From positions 30,855,083 to 30,919,082 of the forward strand of contig NC_049903.1 of the NCBI RefSeq assembly GCF_001411555.2: a DNA stretch of 64,000 bases, given 5' to 3'. Both the position numbers and the translations under genes were made by a program. Origin of the DNA: Juglans regia (taxonomy: Eukaryota; Streptophyta; Magnoliopsida; Fagales; Juglandaceae). Shown piece by piece: positions 35,383-47,458 of the stretch. Each line of letters begins with the position of its first letter. Within the stretch, counting starts at the first letter, position 1. The notes under the pieces are model-generated. The model did not search any database. It had not been told where the DNA came from and saw only the letters and a program-made list of their open reading frames with translations.

Positions 35383-36341
35383 CTTGGATTTAATCCAAGG
35401 TGGCAGCCTAGAAATTCTCCTATTATATTTTATATAAGGAGAATGATAAAAGTGACGCCCCGATCGAGGATATCCACGACCTTTCCTTGATATTTCACCT
35501 CTTTCAAAGAATTTCTGGCGATAATTTCGATCAACAGGTGCTTTATAATGATTTGGCTTGAAATTTGGAGCACAACGGCTTTTGAACGGACGAAATCGGG
35601 CTTGAAATGATCTCGAACGGCCCGATTGAAAATTTCTGCCCTAAACCGGTTCAGGAAACCGGGTGAACTGGTTCAGCCGGTTCAAGCCGGGTTTGGGAGA
35701 AAATCCTGAGTCGGCGGCTCGGTCAACGGCTCGGTTCTCGGCTCGGTCAATGGCTCCGCTCTCGGCTCGGCTTGGTGGCTCGACTCCAGAGGTTTAGAAA
35801 CGGGCAAAACGACAATGTCGTTTTTGTCGGAATTGACCTCCATTGGCTGAACGACAGTGTCGTTTAGCCCTGGACAGATTTGAATGGGATGACCGTTGGA
35901 CGAAACGGCACCGTTTCGTCCTGGGTTGTCTTCAACCTCACGCTGGCCCACTGCAGTGTCCCTGCGTGCGGTTTCCTCAGTTCCGTCCGACCAAATGGTG
36001 GCCGGCGACGATGACTCCGACGTGCTCCTGAGGTCCACGACGTCCGGCGGCGGTGAGGGGCTCCGGCGACCGGCAGAAAAAGTAACTTTGTGTGCAAATG
36101 GGCTATTTAAATCACTATTTCTTTGTGTAAAATAATACCAATAATTTTCTTCAAAATAGTAACAATTTACTAAATTTTGAAGATTACCAGTATACTCTAA
36201 ACCCCCCACCGTGATTTGAAAAAGTTTCTCTCTCAGATTTTCAAGCAAACGAAGATGATTAAAATATGCAAGTGTGGTTGCCAAACCAAGTACTTGCCTA
36301 TTTATCGTCTTTGTAATGCGCGATAAAATTTCCTCTGACAT
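35383..36341 (-). pseudogene. Extra leader reading frame of Copia element 1, broken
   Basis: A long frame on the sense strand starts at the ATG at 36341, a few bases after the primer site, and runs to 35682. It begins MSEEILSRITKTINRQVLG, continues through a Ser/Pro/Thr-rich middle, and ends in repeats of the form TEPRTEPLTEPP. In another frame, 35646-35383 reads a basic, aromatic-rich stretch (for example RSFQARFRPFKSRCAP and RRISRLPPWIKSKGYYY) up to a stop just before the gag leader. The two parts together would be some 310 codons, but a stop and frame change divide them. I do not recognise a function. Plant Copia elements normally have no such frame before gag. Confidence 0.55.
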
Positions 36342-36346
36342 AACCT

Positions 36347-36358
36347 GGCTCTGATACC
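36347..36358 (-). other. Primer-binding site, initiator tRNA-Met type
   Basis: The minus strand reads TGGTATCAGAGC directly inside the right LTR. It matches the usual plant Copia site complementary to the 3' end of initiator tRNA-Met. It fixes the 5' end of element 1 on the right. Confidence 0.9.
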
Positions 36359-36360
36359 AC

Positions 36361-36507
36361 TGTAGAGAATTAAACAACAAATAGAAACGGAATTACGACA
36401 ATATGGTAACACTCCCGTGAGGGTATTTGTCCCACAAGTTGGTGATGAGCAAAGGAAATTGAGTGCATTTGTTTGTGCACCAATGACCCCTATTTATAGG
36501 CCATCAT
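36361..36507 (-). repeat. Truncated 5' LTR of Copia element 1
   Basis: The first 147 bp match the start of the left LTR (TGTAGAGAATT ... TATAGGCCATCAT) with about 7 differences. It then stops exactly where the LTR of element 2 begins (TGTTGTGAAA at 36508). The remaining ~260 bp are not found anywhere to the right. Confidence 0.88.
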
Positions 36508-37232
36508 TGTTGTGAAATATTCTGAAATGCTTTGTAAACTAGAGAATATGTAAAATAACAAGAACAAATTTGAAAGAGAGAACCCGGTGTTGAGGCACGT
36601 TGTGATAGACGCTTTCCTTAGAGTAGATTCCGTCGCCTCCAATATTAAACATGCACTAGGCTTCTTGACAGTCTACTCCCAAGATACAACAACGTTGGTT
36701 CCTGTTAATCTCCTCGTCGGTGCACACAAAAGGAGATCCTCGAACCTGATATAAAATAGCCAAATCCCAAAGAAAGAAAGACAAAGAGAAGAAGGAGGTG
36801 TTTCTCTAAATTTTGTAGATAATTTTTAGTTAATGAATTTGTGGGTGGGGTTCCCTATTTATAGAGAATGAAAGGTCACATGTGAAAAGTCACAACTTAT
36901 TAAATTAAAGGGTACATGTGAAAAGTCACATCACATAAATGAAATGGTGTTTGTGAAAGGTCACAACTTAAATGAATGATCACTTTTGAGAAGTCACAAC
37001 TTCTCAAATATTAGAGAATACATTGAAAATGTTTCTAATTCACCAAAGGACACAACCATTTGTTTGGTTGGGAAGCGGTTAAGGCTCATATCCCTAAGAG
37101 GTATATATTGGTTCAAGTACCAAGACACAAAACCTAGATAACCGAACCGATACATTGAACAATGGTAATGGTTCATATTATTTTTCACTTTACATCAAAT
37201 ATTTTAATCATTTATAAGATGAAAAACTAACA
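36508..37232 (-). repeat. 3' LTR of Copia element 2 (725 bp)
   Basis: Plus-strand ends TGTTGTGAAA and AAAAACTAACA. The polypurine tract on the minus strand is TCAGGTGGGGGAT, just inside. The motif GTGAAA(A/G)GTCACA recurs several times between 36866 and 36995, giving short internal repeats. Confidence 0.87.
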
Positions 37233-37789
37233 ATCCCCCACCTGATTAAAATATTTTTAAAGAACAGAATAGAATACAATTTTATTTCTTTGGACTAAGT
37301 ACTATGCATCAATAAAGGTAGCTTGCGGCTTTGAATGTCTACCTAGTGTTAGCGTGTTTCCATCTGAAAAATCCATGGTGAACCAAGTCTTGAACCAAAA
37401 TCTTTAACTCAGGCTTCTTCACACCACACACATAGTACGACATATATCAGGTTCCTTTCAAAGTGGTGCATAAAGGCCGTGCACCGTATCTTGGATTCAT
37501 AAGCGCTCTAGGAAATAGCCCAATTGCCATAGACTGCGGCCCCACAGTCACACTCACATAGGTGAGTCCTCCAAGGGTACCTGCAATTCAATACCTCGCC
37601 TTAGTCTTGGACTCATTCAAAGCATTTCGCTTTTCCTTTGCCATTGCATTTGAAGCACTCACACCCTAGGGATGAACCTATAATAATATTTTAATAGTGC
37701 TATCCAGTCACTCAAATAGTTTGTTCTTCCCATTGAACCTTCTTCTTGGGATCTCCAGTCAGGAAGGTTGGGTTGCCACTATTTGTGAC
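37233..37789 (-). other. 3' untranslated part of Copia element 2
   Basis: This lies between the RNase H stop and the polypurine tract. No coding frame was seen. It is transposon DNA by position. Confidence 0.7.
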
Positions 37790-39325
37790 CTAATTAATGG
37801 ACTTCAGTCCCATTCCCCTTGATGTACGTATAACCTTCGACTTTGCCAGTCCTTTCGTCAAAAGATCCGCAAGGTTATCTTCTGACTTTACATATTCCAA
37901 AGTCAGGTATCCATTCTTTATCAGGTATCTTATCGTAGAATGCCTGATACTTAAATGTCTCCTCTTATGATTAAAGTGTTTATTATTACAAATACTTATC
38001 ACAGCCTGATTGTTACAAAGAACAGAAATGGCTGGCATTGGTTTTTTAACTAGTGGAATTTCTGATAATAAATTCTTAAGCCACTCTACCTCATGTCCGG
38101 TAGTATCTAAGGCTATTAATTCAGCTTCCATAGTAGATCGTGAAATCACAGTTTGCTTAGAAGATCTCCAAGCCACAACTGTTCCACCGAGAGTGAAAAT
38201 ATATCCACTCGTTCCCTTACGATCTACTGTGTCAGTTATCCAACTAGCATCACTGTATGCTTCTAATACAGTGGGATACCCAGAATAACGGATACCATAT
38301 GTCATGGTTCCTTTCAAATATTTAAGAATTCTTTCCAATGCCTTCCAATGAGAATTATCAGGCCTACTAGTATATCTGCTAAGTCTACTCACAGCATATG
38401 AAATATCAGGTCTAGTAGAATTAGCAATATACAGTAACGTACCAATAATCTGAGAATATCTCAGTTGTGACACAGGATCTCCAAAATTCTTACTTAAATG
38501 CAAACAAGGATCAAGAGGAGTACTAACAGGTTTGCATTCGAATCTCTCAAATTTTTTAAGAATCTTTTCAATATAATGAGATTGATTTATGTTAATACCA
38601 TCACGAGATCTCATTAATTTAATACCAAGAATTACTTGTGCCTCTCCCATGTCTTTCATGTCAAAATTCTTAGATAAAAAATTTTTAACATCAAGAACAA
38701 TATCTATATTAGTACCAAAGATGAGAATATCATCAACGTAAAGACATAGCATTACGCATGCACCATCAACTATTTTAGTGTATAAACACTTATCAGATTC
38801 ATTTATCTTAAAATCATAAGATAAAATTATTTCATCAAACTTTTGGTGCCATTGTTTAGGAGCTTGCTTTAAACCATAGAGAGATTTAATAAGTTTACAA
38901 ACTTTTCTTTCCTGTCCTGAAACCACAAATCCCTCTGGTTGATCCATGTATATCTCTTCTTCTAGATCGCCATTTAGAAATGCAGTCTTTACGTCCATTT
39001 GGTGGACTTCAAGTTTATGGATAGCTGCTAGAGCAATTAGAACACGAATTGTGGTTATTCTAGTAACAGGAGAATATGTATCAAAATAATCGATACCCCC
39101 TCTTTGTGTAAAGCCCTTTGCAACCAACACAGCTTTAAATTTATCAATAGTACCATCAGGTCTCAATTTCTTTTTAAAAATCCACTTACATCTAATGGTT
39201 TTACATCCAGGTGGAAGATCACATAAATTCCAAGTACCATTAATCTTAAGAGATTCTATCTTACTATTTACTGCTTCTTTCCAGAAAGTAGAATCAATAG
39301 AAAGCATGGCTTCCTTGAAAGTCAA
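37790..39325 (-). pseudogene. Copia element 2 reverse transcriptase and RNase H
   Basis: A single uninterrupted frame of 511 codons. It contains KWIFKKKLRPDGTIDKFKA, TYSPVTRITTIRVLIALAA, KSLYGLKQAPKQWHQKF, catalytic LCLYVDDILIFG, and RNase H SRSTMEAELIALDTTGHEVEW. All catalytic boxes look intact. I class it with the dead element because upstream breaks and the lost LTR remove its context, but this domain alone is not obviously damaged. Confidence 0.9.
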
Positions 39326-40266
39326 TCTTCCTCCATAGAATAAGTATAAAAGTCATGTCCAAAATTCTTTTCCTTTCTAACTCGTTTTCCTCTTCCAAGT
39401 TCATTTTCTAATCCAGATACACTATCAGGATTATTTATAATGGTAGGTTGACTACTGGTGGAAGGAAAACTTACTGTAGGTAAAGATCTTTCTAATTTAT
39501 TTTTGAAAGGAAATAGATCTTCAAAGAATGTTGCATCTCTAGACTCCATGATGATGTTGGGATCAATACCTTGGACTTCTGATTTGATTATCAAAAACCT
39601 ATATGCAGAACTATGTCTAGCATACCCAATGAATACTGCATCTACTGTGTTGGGACCTAATTTCATTTTCTTAATTTTTGGAACATTAACCTTTGCAAGA
39701 CAACCCCAAACTCTAAAGAAATTAATATTGGGTATTCTACCCTTCCAGAGTTCATACGGTGTCTTGTCAGATCCTTTAAATGATACCCTATTCAAGATAA
39801 AACAGGATGCAAGTATTGCTTCCTCCCACCATTGTTCAGGTAGGCCGGAACTAGAGAGCATGCATTTGACCATATCCATCAAAATTCTATTTTTCCTTTC
39901 AGAAACACCATTGGATTGAGGAGAATATGGAGCAGTTTCCTCATGTATAATACCATTCTCCTCACAGTATTGAGCCAATTGATTAGAGGAGTATTCACCT
40001 CCTTTATCAGACCTGATAATTTTAATTTTTCTCTCCAATTGGTTTTCAACTTCAGTTTTATAGATGACAAATTTACTAAATGATTCATCTTTTGTTTTCA
40101 TCAAATAAACATAACAAAATTTGGACATATCATCTATAAAAGTAATGAAGTATTTATTACCACCTTTAGAGGAGATACCATTTAAATAACAACCATCACT
40201 ATGAATTAATTCAAATAGCGATGAGTTTCTTATAATAGATTTAAATGGTTTTCTAGGCTGTTTTGA
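39322..40266 (-). pseudogene. Copia element 2 integrase
   Basis: The open part is 40128-39322, with IRSDKGGEYSSNQLAQYCEE and PYSPQSNGVSERKNRILMD bearing the catalytic Asp and Glu, then RVWGCLAKV and the C-terminal region. It overlaps the RT frame by 4 nt in another phase. Sense-like codons continue upstream to the single stop at about 40264. Confidence 0.88.
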
Positions 40267-41750
40267 TTAAACACAAATTAAACATTTTTCATTCAAATCA
40301 ACAGGAATTTTAGGAATAATCTCTAAATCTATCATTCTTTTGACATTATGATAATTAACATGGCCTAATCTAGCATGCCATATTGAAGAGGAACATGTAG
40401 AAAATATAAATTTATTATTAGAATCAAATTTGTTTACTACATTATTTTGAATATTTATTACAAACAAACCACCACTCACATAGCCTTTCCCCACAAATGA
40501 TCCATATTTAGTTACAATAACTTTATTGGATTGAAATAATAATGTGTAGCCTGCTCCATTGAGTAAAGATCCACTAATTAGGTTTCTCCTCGCCTCTGGT
40601 ACGTAAAATACTTCTTCTAAAGGAAGAGTATTTCCAGATGTTAATTTGAGTACAATTTTTCCTACTCCAAATACTTGTGCAGAGGTGGAGTTACCCATCG
40701 TCACTTTCATGCCGCTTGTATCCTGATATGTTGAAAAAATTTTGAGTTAGAAGTGACATGTACATTGGCTCCTGTGTCTACTATCCAATCAGTAGCACTA
40801 TAAGCCAAATAAACTTGGGGACTTATGGTTACATACCGTTCATTGGTTCCAACAGAGTCGGTCCCGGAAAGCACCATATGAGCCTGTGGGTTAGGCGATC
40901 TTGGTTGTTCATTGCCTTGATATTTCCTCTTCTTATAGCGACAATTTTTAGCCAAATGACCCGGTTTGTTACAGTTAAAACAAATAGGTCTTTTATAATT
41001 TTTGTTAATATAGGATTTTGGTTTCAAATTATTCCCATAATTAGTTTTACCCTTATTGAATTTGGACTTCTGATGTAGTGGGTTCTTATGAGTTTTATGG
41101 CCTTCTATAATATTTGCTTTAGACTGAAAATCAGAAACCAATGGTGGGATGAGATCATTTTCCAAGTGTTGTTCTTGGATCCTAATGGCAGAGATCAAAG
41201 TTTCAATAGTCATATCTTCAGTCTTATGTTTAAGAGATAGGCCAAAATTCTTCCATGAAGGAGGCAACTTGTTTATTGTACAAGCAACTTGGAGACGCTC
41301 GGTAATACCCATTCCCCGTTGGCCCAATTCATGGTAAAGAATAGTTAACTCATGGGCTTGCTCTACCACAGATTTGGAATCATCCATCTTGAAAACAAGA
41401 AATTGGCTTTCGGTATACTTATCCATTCCGGCATCTTGTACACCATATTTCTTATCAAGAGCATTCCAAATATCTTTGGCAGATTTAATGTGTAGATAAA
41501 CATAAAAAAGTGTGTTACTTAAATGATTTAAAATCCTACATCTACACAAATTATCTTTTTCTGTATATGTTTGCAATTCAATTGTACGTGCGGGCTCATG
41601 TAAATCATCAGAAGGAGGATCATTCTCAATAACAAAATATAATCCAAGCATTGTAAGAAAGATTTTCATATTTTCTTGCCAACGCTTAAAATTGATTCCT
41701 CCAAATTTCTCGGGTGCAATAGGTTCGTTTGAAGTCATGGTAGCAACCAA
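40267..41750 (-). pseudogene. Copia element 2 gag and protease
   Basis: The first frame (41750-40707, 347 codons) begins MVATMTSNEPIAPEKFGGIN and carries a perfect zinc knuckle CFNCNKPGHLAKNC and the protease core DWIVDTGANVHVTSN. The next frame (40710-40267) carries the rest of protease (for example YVPEARRNLISG) and pre-integrase IWHARLGHVNYHNVKRM. A frame change lies between the two. Confidence 0.88.
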
Positions 41751-42517
41751 TCAATTAAAATACACCTCTAGTTTAACAATCGCCATGCTTCTCTTTTTCG
41801 ACTCCACCCATTTTCTCAAACTTTCAAGGTAACTAACTAACTAACTAACTGGATATAGAACGACATAGTTTTGAGACATCAAGTTCACATATCAGCTTGT
41901 CTTTGAGATCAGTTTTTCTTTTGGACAGCGAATTCGATGTACACTTATCGACTCATAACAGTGAATTACTAAGTTTACACTGAAATTCCGTATTTTTATC
42001 TTTATTTATATGCTTTTCTCATTTATTGGTGGTTTTCATGATTTTATTGTTTTACTTTATATTCTAAACTAAATAGAATCTATGTTTAAATTAACATATT
42101 TGATGTAGTTAGTTAAATTATAAAATTATTTTTATTATAAAATAAATATCGCATAAAAAATATCTATTTATCAGTCAAGAAATTCTATATTAGTTATTAT
42201 TTATTTTCATATTTTATATTTATAAAAATATTTTTTATAAAATATTAATAAATAGTGACAGAATTTTTCTCTCAGTATTTCTGTCTTTTGTCTCTCATTA
42301 GTAACGTTGTTCGCCTCTACTCGGGATTTCTATGTTCTTTTCAGTAAGAGTAATACGTGGCGACCATGCCTTTGCAAGACGTGGGACAAGGCGCGTCGAA
42401 GAGATTCAAGATACCAAATAAAACGGACTAATCCGATTTTACCCCTCCGGCGGAAACCCCTTGCCAACAGTTCCATACGCTTCAGCAGTTCAGCTTCAGG
42501 GTTTTGCTTTTGCAGCG
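41751..42517. other. AT-rich DNA and promoter of the TPR gene
   Basis: Begins with transposon-adjacent sequence including AACT repeats (AACTAACTAACTAACT at about 41829-41849). No sequence matching the missing LTR parts of either Copia element was found. From about 42300 it becomes GC-richer, the likely 5' UTR of the next gene. Confidence 0.55.
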
Positions 42518-45500
42518 ATGATTTGCGTCGCAGTTAAACTCTGTAGAGCGGCTACCTCCGTCGCCTCTTTGCCAACTTCCCGCACAACCGGACGTCTCTC
42601 TTTTTCATTACCACCGCCGTTCAGATTACTCCACGATGGAATCAACGGCGCGGATGCGAATCCAGTTGCTCTTCAGATGATCAACTACGCTATCTCTCAT
42701 GCCAGGTCCCAAAAATCAGGTTCTTCCTTAATCATTTTATCCGTGAAAAAACTCAGATATTTATTTGAATTTTTAATTTATGATATGATTTTCTTTGTGC
42801 GCAATTTTTCAGATGAATCCTACGCACAAGGTTTACTGATACTGGAACAGTGTCTTTCCACTCAGTCAAGTGAGGTCCCAGATGCTGAAAATTCAAGGGG
42901 ATTGGTTTTTCTGGCTATGTCTACCTTATTATCTGAAAGGTTTCCCTTTTCCTTCTATTTTTCTGTGAAATTTTTAGTTTCAGAAATTTGTAATAAGTTT
43001 GAGTTTGGTGGATTTTAGAGGGGATTTTGGCGAGGCGATCGAAAAACTTCAGAGAATCCAAGATTTAAAGCACTCTTCTTTGGGCGTTAAAGGTAAACAT
43101 TTGCGTTTTTTAAGTCTAATTTCTTGCATTCTCATTGAATTTGTGAAACTGGATTCAAATGGCTAAAAGGGTATTGACCAGAACTTCTGTTCGGGTCCTT
43201 GATACAGTTGCTGCAATGGAAGCTCTTGTTGGGCTTCATCTAGAGTTGGGGCAGGTCAGTCTCAACAAGCATCCACTACGGTGTTTTCTATTATTTTTTC
43301 ATATATTTATTTATTTTCAATTTGCTATTCTTGAATTTTGAAATTTATCTGGAGTTGGTTCGCGCTATATAGGATGATACTTCAACAGTGATCGCAGATA
43401 ATTGCTTAGAACTGGTTGAGAAAGATGTACCCAAAGCTGGTGGTGGAAACCCCTTGGTCTTAAGTGTCCGTGCCAAAGCAGCTAAAGGGCTGGTTGAGCT
43501 TGTCCGTGGTGACCTGCAATTAGGTATCTCAAAGCCCTGGTTCCTTTGTCTGGGTCATTGTAACAGCTTACCGAAAGTACTGTATGCTTCGAATTCAATG
43601 CAGCAGAGACATTTTTGCAAGGACGTGAGGAAAATGAAGGAAGTACCGGTGAGGTTCATGTTATTAGTCACTGTGGAAGATATTATAGTGCAGTGCATTG
43701 ATGCTTTGGTTTATAGGTAGTGTTGTTCTATCATATGGAGAATTCTTGCATGCCACTCAGAATCTTTCCTTGGCAAAAGAGATTTACCAAAAAGTTATTC
43801 AAGGGGTAGCTGAGAACAAAGATTTTTGTGACTTAAATGCCTTAGCAGCTTGTAATATGTCATCTGCGGAAGTATTGTTGGCAGCCACATGTGCTTTAGG
43901 ACAGCTTGAGGCACACATGGGGTAGGTTCAAGATTCCCTTTCTTGGTATGATATTCTTGCAACATGAATCTAACTTTTTTGTTTTTTAATATTTAGAAAC
44001 TTTGGCAACGCAGAAGAGATATTGACAAGGGCATTGTCTACGGCAGAGGACCACTTTGGTATCTTAGTTTGACTTTCCTCATTTGTTTTTTTATGTACTT
44101 TCCTCATTTATTAATTTTTTATTGTCATCGGGTGTCCGAGAACAAAGTCCCGACTAATCCCTGGGATGCACAGGCCATCGGCAAGGAGCTTCTCTCAAGT
44201 GCCCTCATTTAATTTAGTGATATACAAATTGTCTCTGCAATTTTTATCTGCACCTGTCTCTGCAATGATATCTTAGTATGTGCTATGCTTTTGTTTGTGT
44301 GGTACAGGCTCTCACCATCCTAAGGTTGGGGCTGTCTTAACCTGCATAGCTCTTATGTTTAGGCGTAAGGCAATGCAGGAACGTTCAAGTTCCCTTTTGA
44401 TTCAAGAGGTTAGTACTTGTACAAGACCTGATTTAGTTATTATGGACAACTTCCAATTTTTAACATTTATTGTTCGATCTTTTAAACTAGTGTGCATAGG
44501 CAACGTTCTTGTATATGTCTAGTATACTTGGGCTTTTTTTGCCTATTCTTATGATCAATAAAATTTTGTTTACCAATAAAAAAAAATATTTATTATTTTC
44601 TCTTGGGCTCTTAAGAACCGGATATTGTGAAGCCATGCATGAATGAATTCTGGAAGTGAAGGGTCAAGGATAATTGTTTGTCTTCATCGCATTACCAACT
44701 CATTTCTCTCTGCAGTTGATTGAACGAACAGTCAATTCAGATAGGTTATTCTATTAGGGTTGCAAGATGTATGCTCACATTGTTGTAACAAGTTGTTGGT
44801 GTCATTATGAATAGGAAATATGATTTTGCTGAGACAATCAATTACTGAGAGTAGTTTACCTAGGGTCCACTCAATACCATTCATATGCATGAGATTCTCC
44901 AGCACATTACTTTGTCAATGCATTAATTCTCTTTAATGTGTTGGAGTTTGTTTATGGGAATGTTTTCTTACTTGAATGTTTTAAATGACTTTGTTAGGGA
45001 CTATACAGAAAGGCAATAGAGTTGCTGAAAGTTCCACAGTTGGAGACTGATGGTATAGTTAACAACTCATTCACTTGTCTTTAGTCATATTCGATTGAAT
45101 GATTGTTTGTTTTGGTCTTCTATGTCACATGTTGCCCCTTTTTGGTAGATCGAGAAGCAAAGGTAGATAGAAGTGATATTGTGGCCCTTGCAAGAGGTAA
45201 TGGTTGCTGTGAATGATGCTTTTTTGTAATGCATACTGTATGGCATGGGGTATCAAATATGAACATTAAGAGTTGTAATTAACCTCTACTTTCCAACTTT
45301 AAGTAGAATATCAACAACGTGCTCTATTTGTTGTGGTTTGCTTTACTATGACGACTCTTAGTAGGATTCTGCATTGATATCGTTTGTTGATTATGTAGGT
45401 GGGTATGCAGAAGCACTGTGTGTCCAACAGAACAGAAAGGCTGAAGGAGAAAAAATGAAGACTTGGGCTGAGGCTGCATGGAGGAACAGTAGGCTGTCAC

Positions 45501-45577
45501 TGGCTGAGGCGCTAGAAATATCGGAGTCTTCTTCCAAAGTGCCAGTTATAGATGCTCGAACCTGCAGAGCCCTTTAG
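42518..45577 (+). CDS. TPR-like protein with organelle-targeting N-terminus
   Basis: Twelve exons: 42518-42719, 42813-42939, 43019-43092, 43208-43254, 43373-43523, 43604-43648, 43717-43921, 43997-44058, 44308-44408, 44998-45052, 45149-45196 and 45399-45577, together 431 residues in frame with GT/AG at all introns. The ATG at 42518 is the first in frame. The first ~45 residues are rich in Ala, Ser and Arg (MICVAVKLCRAATSVASLP), like a mitochondrial or plastid presequence. Helical-pair repeats follow, such as SYAQGLLILEQCLS, GDFGEAIEKLQRI and NFGNAEEILTRAL. The whole fits a plant TPR-like superfamily protein. I cannot name the Arabidopsis counterpart or its partner. No damage was seen. Confidence 0.85.
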
Positions 45578-45849
45578 TTTCCCTTTTTTCCAGGTTCTGC
45601 AGCATGAGTTCACAGTACCTGTTCTTGATACCTCAAAGAAGTGTGAAACTCGTTCCTAACCCACATACACTCTACCTCCGGTCCATGCGAGACAGATGTC
45701 TCATGTCTGCATTATGTATCCGTCTATTAATATGTGCAGAGACATAATCCAGGCAGTTGCAATGCCTTCTGACTGCATATAGCAAAGTTGGTCTGGTGTA
45801 ACTTAAGCTGATTGACCGATGAATGAGCCTTAGATTGATCTTTGTGTTA
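45578..45849 (+). other. 3' region of the TPR gene
   Basis: Probable 3' UTR and downstream sequence; no coding signal. A Copia remnant begins shortly after. Confidence 0.5.
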
Positions 45850-46102
45850 AGTTTCAGATGAAGACATGATCAAGCTTGAAAATGGAACTCGAGATGGAGC
45901 AGAGAGACTTGGAAACTGAGAAAAATGCTTTTATGAAATTGATTGAATGAATTAATTACAAAAGAGGGCTCTGTATTTATATACAAGTACCAGAAGAAAA
46001 TAAATTGACTGACTAACTAGCTAACTCTCTTCTTCTTTCATTTTAACACGTGCTGCTTTAGACTTCAATTCCATTTGTTCAATCATGGATGCTATGTCCT
46101 AA
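45850..46102 (-). repeat. LTR-like end of Copia element 3
   Basis: On the minus strand the sequence after the polypurine tract starts TTAGGACATAGCATCC and includes a TATA-like GTATATAAATACAGAGCCCTC. The left boundary is uncertain because no clear CA end was seen. Confidence 0.45.
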
Positions 46103-46709
46103 CCCCTCCCCCCCCCCCTCTCAAGATGAACATGTATATTAATGATGTTCATCTAACGTAAAATATGGTGAAATGGGAGAGAACCAAGGGGTTTGGTTAG
46201 AATATATGCCAGCTGCAATTTTGAAGGAATGTGAAATAACTTGATGACTTTTTGCTGTAGTTTTTCACTGATGAGATGACAGTCTATTTCTATGTGTTTT
46301 GTCCTCTCATGTTGAACCGGGTTTGTTGCTATTGATAAGGCTACTTTGCTGTCTGTATAAAGCATAGTTGGCTGCTGGTGATTAATGTCTAAGTCTTGTA
46401 AGGCATAAAAAAGCCATTGGATTTCACATGCTGTGATGCAATGGCCTTGTACTTTGCTTCTGCAGATGACCTACTTATTGTGGCTTGCTTCTTACTTTTT
46501 CATGAAACCAGTGAGTTGCCTAGGAAAATAGCAAACCTTGTTACACTTTTTCAAGTGTCAATGCACCATGCCCAGTCATTATCTGAAAAGGCCTTCAATT
46601 GCAATTCTGATGATGAGGGAAAAAACAATCATTGTCTTGGTGTTGCCTTCAGATATCTAAGAACTCGGGTGGCTGCTTGATAATGACTAATTGCTGGCTT
46701 GGCAAGGAA

Positions 46710-47458
46710 TTAACTTAAAACCTGAACTGAATAGGCAAGGTTAGGTCTGGTGATGGTTAAGTATAGCAATCTTCCAATCATTCTTCTGTAAGCTGATGGA
46801 TCATCATACAAGGCAGAATCTGTTCTAGTGGGCTTTAGGTTGGATTCTATTGGAAATGTAGCAAGCTTGGTTGCAAGTACCCCAGTATCTTGAAGTATAT
46901 CAAGAGCATATTTCCTTTGACATATTGAGATTCCATTCTTGGATGTTGCTACTTCCAATCTGAGGAAATATTTGAGTTCTCCTGAGTCTTTAATTGTGAA
47001 CTTGTCATGTAAAAAATCCTTGAGCAATTGAATTTCTATCAAACTAGCACTAGCCAATAGAACATCATCTACATAAACCAGTATAGCTATGAAAGATGAT
47101 TCAGACCTCTTGATGAACAAAGAAGAATCTGAATTGCCTTGGACAAAATCGTATTGAAGCAAGGCCTTTGACAGTTTTTCAAACCATTGTCGACTTGCTT
47201 TGTTTTAAGCCATAGACTCTTAAGAAGTTTGCAAACTTTGTTTTCTCCCTTTTCAGCCATACCAGGAGGTAATTCCATATAAACTTCCTCATGTAAGTCA
47301 TCATGTAAAAATGCATTATTTATATCTAGTTGGTGAATTTGCCAATTTCTAATGGTAGCTATGGCTAGGATCAACTGTATGGAAGCAACATTTTCTACTG
47401 GAGAAAAAGTGTAAAAAAAATCCAATCCCTCTTGTTGAATGTAGCCTTTAGCTACCAA
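46710..47458 (-). pseudogene. Copia element 3 reverse transcriptase fragments
   Basis: Two overlapping fragments in different frames: 47458-47087 (QEGLDFFYTFSPVENVAS ... WQIHQLDINNAFLHDDL) and 47162-46710 (SFIAILVYVDDVLLASAS ... YRRMIGRLLYLTITRPNLAY). A frame change lies at about 47160-47200, and the conserved GLKQ region is distorted there. Confidence 0.85.

Larger units (their letters stand above)
30196..36507 (-). mobile_element. Copia element 1 (Ty1/Copia LTR retrotransposon), inactivated
   Basis: Left LTR 30196-30605; partial right LTR 36361-36507, cut by element 2. Read on the minus strand the order is LTR, tRNA-iMet-type primer site, leader frame, gag, protease, integrase, RT/RNase H, 3' tandem repeats, polypurine tract, LTR. 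This is Copia order. The shared 147 bp of the LTRs differ at about 7 positions by eye. Inactivating changes include a stop early in gag (about 35050), a break between integrase and RT (about 32758), and a shift near the RNase H end (about 31545). The matching 5-bp target duplication cannot be tested because the right end is lost. Confidence 0.9.
36508..41750 (-). mobile_element. Copia element 2, nested in the LTR of element 1, right end lost
   Basis: Left LTR 36508-37232; then, on the minus strand, gag (41750), protease, integrase, RT/RNase H (stop 37790). The frames are longer and less damaged than in element 1. Only one stop, at about 40264, separates protease/pre-integrase from integrase, and gag and the next frame overlap by 4 nt (40707-40710). 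No right-hand LTR or primer site is visible beyond 41750; unrelated AT-rich DNA follows. Confidence 0.9.

Noticed and set aside
39458..39919. 153-codon plus-strand frame within Copia element 2
   Set aside because: Antisense shadow of integrase; no motif of its own.
43159..43341. ATG at 43159 as start of a separate small gene
   Set aside because: The sequence before 43208 is intronic; the acceptor GATACAG at 43207 restores the TPR gene frame.
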